DNA of 64,000 bases from Rossellomorea sp. SC111 (lineage in GTDB: Bacteria > Bacillota > Bacilli > Bacillales > Bacillaceae_B). Position numbers and translations under genes: made by a program. Position 1 is the first letter of the stretch, and the number at the start of each line of letters is the position of its first letter. The stretch lies in the NCBI RefSeq assembly GCF_024733565.1, contig NZ_JANIOC010000009.1, positions 1-64,000 of the forward strand, written 5' to 3'. The notes beneath the pieces are model-generated. The model was given only the letters and a program-made list of their open reading frames with translations, was not told where the DNA came from and made no database searches. Positions 1-7,206 of the stretch are shown piece after piece.

Positions 1-251
1 CTAGAAGAGGAAACTGTTGGGACAATGCCCCTATGGAGTCATTCTTTGGTCATTTTAAAGACCATGTTAATCACAAAGAGTGTGAAAGTCTTACTGAATT
101 AAGACAACAAGTTGATTGGTTTATAGAGGAGTACAACTATTATCGTTATCAATGGGGCTTGAAAAAAATGACCCCAGCGCAATACCGGGGTCATTTACTA
201 GCAGCATAGGTCCTTTTTTTATAAACTGTCCATTATTAGGGGCGCAGTTCA
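1..251 (+). mobile_element. 3' end of an IS3-family insertion sequence (truncated by window edge)
   Basis: The window opens inside an insertion sequence. It holds the last 68 codons of a DDE transposase, followed by a right end running to about 251 that closes in ...CGCAGTTCA, consistent with the TG...CA termini of IS3 elements. The left end lies outside the window, so target duplication and completeness cannot be judged. The element abuts the 3' end of the broken LysE gene (stop at 257). Confidence 0.75.
3..209 (+). CDS. IS3-family (IS150-type) transposase OrfB, C-terminal part
   Basis: The reading frame is open from base 3 to a TAG at 207-209 and gives 68 residues. The stretch WDNAPMESFFGHFK contains the third acidic residue (E) of the DDE integrase core, and the tail WGLKKMTPAQYR is typical of IS150/IS3 OrfB proteins. 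The gene is partial only because the window starts inside it; no internal damage is visible. As part of the DDE recombinase it would carry out strand transfer of the element. A short T-rich stretch and the presumed right inverted repeat follow directly. Confidence 0.85.
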   Translation, partial: RRGNCWDNAPMESFFGHFKDHVNHKECESLTELRQQVDWFIEEYNYYRYQWGLKKMTPAQYRGHLLAA

Positions 252-256
252 TTGCT

Positions 257-867
257 TCAAGGTTGTTTTTCAAAGGCCAACTTCAGTCCGAATCCGATTA
301 ATACTGTGCCTGTGGCTTTTTCCATCCATCCCTGCACTCTTGGGGTGGTGAGCCAGGTGCGCAGGTAGTTGATGAAGAAGACATAAATGAAGAACCAGAG
401 AATGGAAAGGATCGTATAGGTCATGCCCATGAGGATGAGCTGTTCCGCTGCCCCGGATTCTGCATTTACGAACTGAGGCAGGAACGTCAAGAAGAAGATG
501 GCGACTTTGGGATTGAGCACATTCGAGAACAGCCCCTGCTGAAACGCTGACTTATTGACCGCTCTCTGATCCGGGACCTCCTCATTCTCTTTTTTCGATA
601 AGAAAGAAGAAACGCCAAGATAGATCAGGTAAATCGCCCCTACATATTTGATGATTTCGAAGGCAGCAGCCGACTGCATGAGGATGGCGGAAAGTCCGAA
701 CGCCGCCGCGAAGGTATGGACAAGTGAACCGGATGTAATCCCAAGTGCCATCTTGAACCCCTCGGTCTTTCCATCCGAGATGGTCTCTTAGTCAGTAATG
801 CCGTGTCGATTCCGGGACTCATGACCACAAACAGAGAAAGCAGAATAAACGTGACGAATTCATTCAT
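257..867 (-). pseudogene. LysE/RhtB-family amino-acid exporter, frameshifted
   Basis: Two overlapping frames together encode one LysE-type exporter. The N-terminal ~33 residues (start ATG at 867, ending DTALLTKR) lie in one frame, and the remaining ~164 residues (from about 780 down to 257) in another. Restoring a single base near 786-789 gives a continuous protein of about 203 residues with about six membrane helices, the normal family size. A good AGGAGG lies before the ATG. The divergent XRE-cupin gene is the usual partner regulator for such exporters. Either the gene is dead or one base was lost in sequencing or assembly; I cannot tell which. An IS element lies just past its 3' end. Confidence 0.8.
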
Positions 868-905
868 GTCATTCAATCCTCCTGACAAATATGGTAAAAT
901 TTGAT

Positions 906-919
906 TTAACTAAAGTTAA
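906..919. promoter_or_regulatory. Palindromic operator candidate between lysE-like and XRE-cupin genes
   Basis: The perfect palindrome TTAACTAAAGTTAA sits midway between the two divergent start codons, in a very AT-rich spacer. A related half-site (AAATTTAAC) lies closer to the XRE gene. This is a natural place for the XRE-cupin protein to bind and control both genes. Binding is inferred. Confidence 0.45.
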
Positions 920-994
920 TTTATTTTAACACATTCTTCCCACCTGTGTTCATTTAAATTAATTAAAAGTAAATTAAATTTAACGGAGTGACTT

Positions 995-1540
995 ATGGAA
1001 GACATCAATATCGGTAAAAAAGTAGAAACATATAGAAAGTCCCAAGGTCTCAGCATCAGGGAACTGGCCAACAGGGCCGGCATCACCCCCTCAATGTTAA
1101 GTCAGATTGAACGGGGCCTTGCCAATCCATCGATCCAAACCCTTAAGGTCCTTGCCAAAACCCTCCAGGTTCCTACATTCAGTTTCCTGTTGGAAGAAGT
1201 GAGGACGGAGGAATTGGTGGTCAGATCTCAACATCGCAAAAAAATGATCATGGATGATGTATCATATGAGCTGGTGTCCCCGGATATATCAGGGAAATTG
1301 GCAACGGCCATCATGCATTTCCCACCGGATAGTTCTTCCTCTGAAAAGCTCCTGGATCACCAGGGGGAAGAAGTCGCTTACGTCATAGAAGGCAAAATCC
1401 GGATCAGCCTAGAAGGCGAGGAATACATTCTGGAATCAGGGGACAGCGTGAAAATCCCATCCTATATGAAGCATAGATGGATCAACGACTTTAATGAAAA
1501 AGCAGCGATTTTATTTTCCGTGACGCCTCCTTCGTTTTGA
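995..1540 (+). CDS. XRE-family transcriptional regulator with C-terminal cupin domain
   Basis: This 181-residue protein has an N-terminal lambda-repressor-like helix-turn-helix (residues ~11-65, including SIRELANRAGITPSMLSQIE) and a C-terminal cupin barrel (~105-175, with EEVAYVIEGKI and the ESGDSVKIPSYMKH turn). Proteins of this architecture sense a small ligand in the cupin and repress a neighbouring transport or catabolic gene. Here the divergent neighbour is a LysE-type exporter, so control of amino-acid export is the likely role. The start is supported by CGGAGTG eight bases upstream. The gene looks intact, unlike its presumed target. Confidence 0.88.
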   Translation: MEDINIGKKVETYRKSQGLSIRELANRAGITPSMLSQIERGLANPSIQTLKVLAKTLQVPTFSFLLEEVRTEELVVRSQHRKKMIMDDVSYELVSPDISGKLATAIMHFPPDSSSSEKLLDHQGEEVAYVIEGKIRISLEGEEYILESGDSVKIPSYMKHRWINDFNEKAAILFSVTPPSF

Positions 1541-1574
1541 ACCATGGAGGCAGGTCATTGCAAAAAACAACCAA

Positions 1575-1586
1575 GGGACCTGTCCC
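1575..1586. repeat. Dispersed GGGAC motif, palindromic copy
   Basis: GGGACCTGTCCC, a palindrome of form GGGAC-NN-GTCCC, lies between the XRE-cupin stop and the YitT start. It belongs to the same family as the hairpins at 2510-2557, 4776-4828 and 5298-5316. It may act as part of a weak terminator, but no T-run follows. Confidence 0.6.
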
Positions 1587-1641
1587 CGCGGTTCCCCATG
1601 TGCTATAGTATCCTAGTATCAATGGAGAACGGAGTGAGCAT

Positions 1642-2475
1642 ATGAATTCAACAACGAAAGAAATCACACTGATTATCATCGGGTCCCTATTCTTCGCCCT
1701 CGGGGTCAATTTATTTGCCATCCCGAATGAGCTTGGGGAAGGCGGCGTGACGGGGATTTCCATGACCCTCTATTATGTATTGGATTGGTCGCCTGGTATC
1801 ACGAACTTCGTCATGAACGGCATCCTCCTCGCGATCGGATATAAAGTATTAAATAAACGGGTGACATGGTACACCATGCTTGCCATCTTCTTTACATCCC
1901 TCTTCATTCAACTGACGGAAGGGATGGGAAATTCAGTCGACATCATGCTTGGCACTGTGTTTGCCGGGGTGTTCATCGGGATCGGACTGGGACTTGTGCT
2001 TCGCTCAGGCGGGACAACGGGTGGATCGACGATCATTGCCCGCATGCTCAACCAGCAATTCGGCTGGGCTGTCAGCACGACCATGTTTGTCTTTGATATC
2101 GTTGTGGTGCTAGGTTCCTCGTTCGTCATCGGGATCGAGAATACGATGTACACCGGAATCTCTATCTACATCAGCACGAAGATCCTCGATTACCTGATCG
2201 ACGGATTCGATACACGGAAAGCCGTCACCATCATCTCCCAAGACACCGATGCCATTGCGGAAAAAGTAAGCGCCGAAATGGACCGTGGTATCACAATCAT
2301 CAACGCTCGAGGCCATTATTCCAAATCATCTAAAGATATTCTCTATGTCGTGATCAACAAACAGGAGCTCTTTCTCCTGAAAAAAATGATCCAACAGATC
2401 GATGAGAAAGCATTTGTGGTCGTGCATGATGTGAGGGATGTGTTTGGGGAAGGATTTACGTTTCCGAAGACGTAA
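1642..2475 (+). CDS. YitT-family membrane protein (DUF161 + DUF2179)
   Basis: This 277-residue protein has about five to six hydrophobic helices (residues ~8-200, YitT_membrane/DUF161) and a cytosolic C-terminal DUF2179 domain (~205-275, PII-like alpha/beta fold, including ITIINARGHYSK). Bacillaceae carry several paralogues of this family. Their transport substrate is not established. GGAGTG seven bases before the ATG supports the start. It seems to be a single-gene unit, bounded on both sides by copies of the GGGAC repeat. No damage is seen. Confidence 0.88.
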   Translation: MNSTTKEITLIIIGSLFFALGVNLFAIPNELGEGGVTGISMTLYYVLDWSPGITNFVMNGILLAIGYKVLNKRVTWYTMLAIFFTSLFIQLTEGMGNSVDIMLGTVFAGVFIGIGLGLVLRSGGTTGGSTIIARMLNQQFGWAVSTTMFVFDIVVVLGSSFVIGIENTMYTGISIYISTKILDYLIDGFDTRKAVTIISQDTDAIAEKVSAEMDRGITIINARGHYSKSSKDILYVVINKQELFLLKKMIQQIDEKAFVVVHDVRDVFGEGFTFPKT

Positions 2476-2509
2476 GCAGGGGGACGGTTCTCGTGCTTCC
2501 ACTTTTACT

Positions 2510-2557
2510 AGAGAGACAGGTCCCTTGGCTCAATTGGGCCATGGAACCTGTCTCTCT
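2510..2557. repeat. GGGACAGGT-family inverted repeat at a convergent junction
   Basis: Arms AGAGAGACAGGT (2510-2521) and ACCTGTCTCTCT (2546-2557) form a 12-bp stem around a ~24-nt loop. It lies between the YitT stop and the hydrolase, and its right arm and part of the loop encode the last residues of the hydrolase (ERQVPWPN). It could serve as a two-way terminator. Confidence 0.7.
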
Positions 2558-3396
2558 TTTAATTTCTGTAAACATTCCACCACAATCCCCGGCTGATCTT
2601 TATGTACCTCATGGTCACTTCCCTCAGCAATTACAAGTTCCCCTTTCTTTGATAACAGTGCAAGCTCCACTTGCAGTTCACGCCACACCTTTTCATGAAG
2701 CAAAGCTTCCTCTTCTGGTATGCCATGTTCCATGTAAGGCTTGGCAGAGAATTCCTCATCTCTTGCGATGACAATCAGGGGAATATCCGGAAAAGGTCTA
2801 CCAGACTTGATTCCTTCCCTGCTGTTGGACCAGTTTGCAAACTCATCTGAAATCGTTTGGTAGAGGACAGGGTTTGTAAGAAATGCTTCCTCCTCATCTG
2901 ACAATACGCTATTATTTTCTTTATACCATTCTTCCAATTCACCTTTGCTTTTCCCTGCAGTTTCCTCGTTTGTCTCAATCAGTTGCTCCAACGAAATCAT
3001 AGAGTACATGACAGGCAGATTGAGATCATAAAGTCGTTGAAAGTTGTGGGAAGTCGCATCAATGAGGAGGACCCCGTCCAGTTTTCCAGGGTACATCCTC
3101 GCATACTGCTGAGCACATAGCCCACCGAATGAGTGGCCGGCTAGTAGAAACCGGTCGATCTTCAGATGTTCCATAAGTGCATTGAGCTCCATTGCGATAT
3201 TTGCTGTAGTCCGATGCTCCGGGGACGTCCCGCTTTTTCCATAACCTGCCCGATGATACAAGATAACGGTAAAGTCGTTCTTGATCCGGTCCATAAACGG
3301 AATCCAGCTGTAGAAGGAATTGCCGATTCCAGTTTCAAGGACGAGTATTTGCTTTCCTTCTCCTAAAATGCGATATTCGAGATTGATTTCACACAT
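2530..3396 (-). CDS. Alpha/beta-fold hydrolase
   Basis: The 288-residue protein has the alpha/beta-hydrolase nucleophile elbow GHSFGG (Ser at about residue 88), an oxyanion-side motif near LETGIGNSFYSW (~20-30), and a late histidine in GSDHEVH (~260). The substrate cannot be told; esterases, lipases and peptidases share these features. AGGAGG lies seven bases before the ATG. The last ~10 codons are drawn from a copy of the dispersed GGGACAGGT repeat, so the natural C-terminus may have been extended or replaced when the repeat appeared. No operon partner is evident; the APH-like gene upstream is 350 bp away, across a 20-nt repeat array. Confidence 0.85.
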   Translation of the reverse strand: MCEINLEYRILGEGKQILVLETGIGNSFYSWIPFMDRIKNDFTVILYHRAGYGKSGTSPEHRTTANIAMELNALMEHLKIDRFLLAGHSFGGLCAQQYARMYPGKLDGVLLIDATSHNFQRLYDLNLPVMYSMISLEQLIETNEETAGKSKGELEEWYKENNSVLSDEEEAFLTNPVLYQTISDEFANWSNSREGIKSGRPFPDIPLIVIARDEEFSAKPYMEHGIPEEEALLHEKVWRELQVELALLSKKGELVIAEGSDHEVHKDQPGIVVECLQKLKERQVPWPN

Positions 3397-3556
3397 GGTA
3401 TGCCTCCTGAGTTTAGTGTTCTCTTATAAAAAAAGCCATTTCCCTACCAGGTTTTGATGAAAATAGAATCAAACTCTCTTGTTTCCTCATCAGTAGGGCT
3501 CCCATGAGGACGTTATCTCAGTCTTCATTGTCATTCAAAGCGCTATCCCCCATTTT

Positions 3557-3680
3557 ATGATCCGCTTTTCACCATTTATGGTCCGCTTTACTGATATATG
3601 ATCCGGTCTGGATATTTATAAACTCGTACTCTGAAATATGAGCCACCATTAACCCTATATGAACCCTTTGTCGAATAATC
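3557..3680 (-). repeat. 20-nt-period repeat array A (GGATCAT family)
   Basis: Six degenerate units begin with ATGATCCG-like cores at 3557, 3578, 3598, 3618, 3638 and 3659 (spacings 21, 20, 20, 20, 21). Read on the minus strand the core is CGGATCAT, i.e. sense with respect to the APH-like gene that ends at 3743. The 346-bp gap 3397-3742 holds nothing else I can recognise; no intrinsic terminator separates the gene from the array. Confidence 0.75.
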
Positions 3681-3742
3681 TCGTTTCATAACTAAAGTAC
3701 TCTTTCAAATCAGGGCAGACATGGTACCCGATACCCGCCACC

Positions 3743-4750
3743 TCAGCTTCTCCCCAACATCTCCTCATACGTCCTCCCCGCAACCTCCACCTCATACCCC
3801 GCTTCAAACTGCCCGATCAGCAGTCGCAATCCATTTTTACGGTCTTCAAGGTCTCCTTCTTCCTCCAATAACTGTATGCCATATGAAGCGATATCCGCCA
3901 CAACCCGTTCATTCCGGTAATAAGCAAGAAGGACCGGATCCACCTCCACTTCTCCATAGCCCCTGTAGAAAAGGTCGATATGCTCACGGCCCTCATCCTT
4001 GAAGCACAACCCCAAGCCCACTCCAGGGAACATCAAATCCCTTTCGACAGGGGCCATGACGGGATCGTCCCAATCGACGATCAAAAGCCTTGAATCCTCA
4101 TCAATCATCACATTCCCGGGATGGATATCCCCGTGGCATAACACAAACCCACTTTCATCTCGATCCTGGAGCTTCTTCCCTAGTTCCTCTGTCCGCTCCA
4201 CAAGTGTCAGAATGTCCAACCGCTTCCTTTTCCAAAAATCAATGAGTTTCTTTGCCAATTCGTCACGGGGGTGATCTGAATCCATCTCCCGGTCGAGTTC
4301 CCGGACTTTCTCACACCAGGGACCGGAGAAATCTTCTTGACGCAGTTGCTCTTGAAGGTCATGAGGGACCCCTACAGAATGAATGGACTTCAGGATCTGA
4401 CCAAACCGGATGGACTGTTGCTCGCTTAACGGCGTTTCGAAACCCGTTCGCCCGTCTACGAATGGCGAGAGGATCCAGTTGTATCCTTCATGATGGACCG
4501 AAAGCTCATGACTAGTCGCAGGGATGGGAGGTATGACCGCGTCGATCCCTTGAGTAGAGAGGAAATGAACGATCCTGATCCCCGTGTCATCAAAGGAACC
4601 TTGGATCATTTTTAGAAAAAAGACTTCGTCACTCCACCCAGCGACACGATAGACTGCCGCTTTCGGATCATGTCCGATGGGCAGGAACGTCACTTCTTTC
4701 GCTAATCCATCTATGATTTTTTCCTGGTTAAACTCAGGTTGTGTTAACAT
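3743..4750 (-). CDS. APH/choline-kinase-like phosphotransferase
   Basis: From ATG 4750 the protein has 335 residues and the phosphotransferase-family (APH) fold. The catalytic loop is HGDIHPGN and the metal-binding aspartate follows in LLIVDWDDP. The N-terminal ATP-binding lobe covers roughly residues 25-120. Such proteins phosphorylate small hydroxylated molecules (aminoglycosides, homoserine, choline, thiamine, sugars); the substrate here is unknown. An in-frame ATG at 4804 would add 18 residues made from the hairpin repeat, so the 4750 start, with AAGGGGGAA upstream, is preferred. It follows RidA and AlkD-like genes on the same strand, but a hairpin separates it from RidA. Confidence 0.82.
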   Translation of the reverse strand: MLTQPEFNQEKIIDGLAKEVTFLPIGHDPKAAVYRVAGWSDEVFFLKMIQGSFDDTGIRIVHFLSTQGIDAVIPPIPATSHELSVHHEGYNWILSPFVDGRTGFETPLSEQQSIRFGQILKSIHSVGVPHDLQEQLRQEDFSGPWCEKVRELDREMDSDHPRDELAKKLIDFWKRKRLDILTLVERTEELGKKLQDRDESGFVLCHGDIHPGNVMIDEDSRLLIVDWDDPVMAPVERDLMFPGVGLGLCFKDEGREHIDLFYRGYGEVEVDPVLLAYYRNERVVADIASYGIQLLEEEGDLEDRKNGLRLLIGQFEAGYEVEVAGRTYEEMLGRS

Positions 4751-4775
4751 ACATCCGGTTCCCCCTTCACATGCG

Positions 4776-4828
4776 CCAGAGGGACAGGTACCGAGTCTCA
4801 ACATGAGCCGCGGGACCTGTCCCTCTGG
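4776..4828. repeat. GGGACAGGT-family perfect hairpin between RidA and APH genes
   Basis: Arms CCAGAGGGACAGGT (4776-4789) and ACCTGTCCCTCTGG (4815-4828) are perfect 14-bp complements with a 25-nt loop. No T-run follows on either strand, so it is not a classical terminator. It lies in the 5' leader of the APH-like gene. Confidence 0.8.
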
Positions 4829-4840
4829 TTTACCTCTGAT

Positions 4841-5248
4841 TTATACGGTTCTGATTGCCGCAACCGCTTCGATTTCCACCAATTGATGTGTGTATCCGAG
4901 CACAGTCACTCCTGATAATGTACTCGGAACGTCATGATCCCCAAATTCTTTTCTTATCGCCTCCCAAGCCGTCACTAAATCGGACTGATGATGAGACGCT
5001 ACAAGGACCCGGGTATAGACGACGTCCTTCAAGGAGGCACCGCTCTCTTTCAGTACTTCCTTCATATTCTCCACACACAGCCTGGCTTGGAGTTCGTAAT
5101 CCTGCGCATGAGGAACTTCCCCTTCTTTATTCAGAGGACAGGCTCCGGCTAAAAAAAGGAGGTCCATGTCTGAAGGCACTCTTGATGCGTAGGCATAATC
5201 AACATCAGCTAAATGCGTTGATCGAATAAAGGAAATAGTATTTGTCAT
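4841..5248 (-). CDS. RidA/YjgF-family deaminase
   Basis: From ATG 5248, which has AGGAGG seven bases upstream, the protein has 135 residues, the usual RidA length. Family features include FLAGACPLNKEGEV, the CVENMKEVLKESGASLKDVV helix and the C-terminal VEIEAVAAI. RidA proteins hydrolyse reactive enamine/imine intermediates released by PLP enzymes, acting as trimers in the cytosol. The active-site arginine of strict RidA (in the CxxxR region) is not obvious to me, so this may belong to another Rid subgroup. The gene sits between AlkD-like and APH-like genes on the same strand, with a dispersed repeat in both gaps. Confidence 0.85.
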   Translation of the reverse strand: MTNTISFIRSTHLADVDYAYASRVPSDMDLLFLAGACPLNKEGEVPHAQDYELQARLCVENMKEVLKESGASLKDVVYTRVLVASHHQSDLVTAWEAIRKEFGDHDVPSTLSGVTVLGYTHQLVEIEAVAAIRTV

Positions 5249-5297
5249 GGTGTTTCCTCCTCTCTGAGAAAATTTCACGAGTGGCTCAATACTAAGC

Positions 5298-5316
5298 CAT
5301 GGGACCTGTTCCCATG
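5298..5316. repeat. GGGACCTGTTCCC imperfect palindrome between AlkD and RidA genes
   Basis: CATGGGACCTGTTCCCATG is a near-perfect palindrome of the GGGAC-NN-GTCCC family. It begins two bases... in the 73-bp gap after the AlkD-like stop. No T-run follows. Confidence 0.6.
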
Positions 5317-5321
5317 ACGAC

Positions 5322-6029
5322 TCAACACCTCACATACTTCCGCTTAAACCCAATCCGTCCCTTCTCCACCTGCTTAAGAATATCATCAGCAGACTTCAGG
5401 ACACTGTTCTTCTTCCCTTCCCGCACCATCTCGACAGGACCGATTTCCTTGGCTGTCTCGAGGGCAGCTTCATGAAGGGGAACATAGGAAACGCCAACTG
5501 TCGTGACGAAATTACTCATCGCCGATTTCGTCCGTTCGGGTGCCTCGTGAATGGTTTCTTTCACTTTCTGAAGCATTCCGGCAAGCTTCGTTTCGGAAAA
5601 CTCTTCATCCTTCCGGTTCCCAAGGAGCCAGCAGTAGCAGCTCCATCCCGCTGACATTTTCAGTTCCTCCCCGCTCTCAATCCACTTATCGGCGACAGCT
5701 TGCGCGATATCGGCTTCTGCCAATGTGACCGATACCACGTTATCGGACAGCATGTAGAAGTACGCCCCTTCGATCCAGCGGTCAAAGTCCGCTTCGGTCA
5801 TCGCTTTCGGATCGGCAATGACGCCGGCAAAATACATAGCATCGTAATTTCCCGTAGCGTATAATTCCTCGGCCAAGGCCTGATCCTTCTTGATTTCCTT
5901 TGCCATCGGCTTCATGGCACCAGTCGCGACGCCAAATACCGGCTCACGGGCACCGTTCGATACGTACATTTTCTTCGTCCGTTCCTTGCCCAGGCCTTCT
6001 AGTTCCTGCATGACGGTTTCCAAATTCAT
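5322..6029 (-). CDS. DNA alkylation repair (AlkD-like HEAT-repeat) protein
   Basis: The 235-residue protein matches the AlkD/AlkC-type family: an all-helical HEAT-like fold with N-terminal METVM/ELEGLGKERTKKMY helices, the ...GAREPVFGVATGAMKPMAKEI segment and WSCYCWLLG in the middle. AlkD enzymes remove positively charged N3/N7-alkylpurines from DNA. Many Bacillus relatives are annotated this way without biochemical proof. The ATG at 6029 with AAGGAAGTGG upstream is preferred over one nine codons earlier. It is the first gene of a loose minus-strand run with RidA and APH-like genes. Confidence 0.75.
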   Translation of the reverse strand: MNLETVMQELEGLGKERTKKMYVSNGAREPVFGVATGAMKPMAKEIKKDQALAEELYATGNYDAMYFAGVIADPKAMTEADFDRWIEGAYFYMLSDNVVSVTLAEADIAQAVADKWIESGEELKMSAGWSCYCWLLGNRKDEEFSETKLAGMLQKVKETIHEAPERTKSAMSNFVTTVGVSYVPLHEAALETAKEIGPVEMVREGKKNSVLKSADDILKQVEKGRIGFKRKYVRC

Positions 6030-6072
6030 TCCATCCACTTCCTTTATTTTGTCCATCTTATATGTATTCTTC

Positions 6073-7182
6073 TTACATCGTCTTGTCCCTTTTATTTTTT
6101 CTGTTTTTTATAAACGCAATCAAAAGGAGAAGAATCGGAATCGCTACAAAGAGAGGCATATGTAAGATAAACATTGCTATCTTTAGTCCTTCATGGATAT
6201 GTTCCTGGAAATTGCTCGCAATCGTCATAGACATAAAGAGAACTACCAGACCCAATGGATAGGCCAGGCGTGAAGGCGATTGAACCTTAAATAAGCTGGC
6301 TGATCCTATGACAGCTGCATAAAACAACATGCTTATCTTAAAAAAAATCCCGATCACTAAGCCAAGCATAAAAAATACATCCAGCCGTTCCAAAAAATCT
6401 GCTACTTGGATGGTCTGAACTGTACTAAGAAGAGGAAATTGTGACCTTGCAGTCAGCCCCACACCAAGTACACTGATATTAATGAGCATTGTAAGAATCA
6501 AATTGATTCCACTTAATCCTGTTGCACATAACATGGTTATCTTTGCCTTCTTGGGGTTATTCAAATACGGTAAAATCATCGTAAATACGATGACTTCTGT
6601 AAAAGGGAAATAAAAGGTTTGAGTGAAAACCACTTTTAGGACAGGTGCAATTCCTTGTTCAAGGACCGGTTGTAAGTTGGAAAAGTCGATTAGACCAGAA
6701 CTTACGATCAATATAAATCCAACGACCGAAAGGATAAACATGAGCATAAAAAGCAGTTCTCCTGATCGGGCGATGACCTCAATTCCTTTTCGGACCATAT
6801 AAATAATGACCAGCATTAACAGGGCATTGGCGATGAATAATGGAGTTTCCGGATAAGCAAAGGTTAACAGCATTTCCCCAAAATCGCGCAGAACCCTTGA
6901 AGCATCATACATAAAGTAAAATAAATAAACAAAAGCAAGGACGGTTCCAGCTGCTTTCCCCAGAATCTTTTGCATGTACTCTGTGGGCAGTAGATCGGGA
7001 TAATACCAATAAAGTTTATGATAAACGAGTAATAGGACGAAACTGACGACCATTCCAATCAGAATAGCCATCCAGGCGTCCTGTTTTGCTTCTATGGCAA
7101 GAGGGACTAGTAAAGCACTCCCCAGTTCAAACAGAACCATTAAGACAAAGAGCTGACTTGCACTAATTTTAGCTTTTTCCAC
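6073..7182 (-). CDS. GerAB-family spore germination receptor permease subunit (B)
   Basis: This 369-residue protein has about ten membrane helices and belongs to the GerAB/amino-acid permease-like family. The B subunit sits in the inner spore membrane and is thought to bind the germinant. It begins with GTG at 7182 behind AGGAGGG. It is the last gene of a gerA-gerC-gerB operon, the order known from gerK, 24 bp after the C subunit. Ends with a Lys-rich tail (KNRKNKRDK). The cognate germinant cannot be predicted. Confidence 0.9.
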   Translation of the reverse strand: MEKAKISASQLFVLMVLFELGSALLVPLAIEAKQDAWMAILIGMVVSFVLLLVYHKLYWYYPDLLPTEYMQKILGKAAGTVLAFVYLFYFMYDASRVLRDFGEMLLTFAYPETPLFIANALLMLVIIYMVRKGIEVIARSGELLFMLMFILSVVGFILIVSSGLIDFSNLQPVLEQGIAPVLKVVFTQTFYFPFTEVIVFTMILPYLNNPKKAKITMLCATGLSGINLILTMLINISVLGVGLTARSQFPLLSTVQTIQVADFLERLDVFFMLGLVIGIFFKISMLFYAAVIGSASLFKVQSPSRLAYPLGLVVLFMSMTIASNFQEHIHEGLKIAMFILHMPLFVAIPILLLLIAFIKNRKNKRDKTM

Positions 7183-7206
7183 TCTACCGGTCCCTCCTTT
7201 TCCTCA

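Noticed and set aside
257-888. Programmed frameshift in the LysE gene
   Set aside because: No slippery heptamer or downstream structure is seen at the site, and exporters of this family are not known to use recoding.
4751-4804. N-terminal extension of the APH-like protein from ATG 4804
   Set aside because: The extra 18 codons are the repeat hairpin itself; ATG 4750 has the Shine-Dalgarno and fits the family start.
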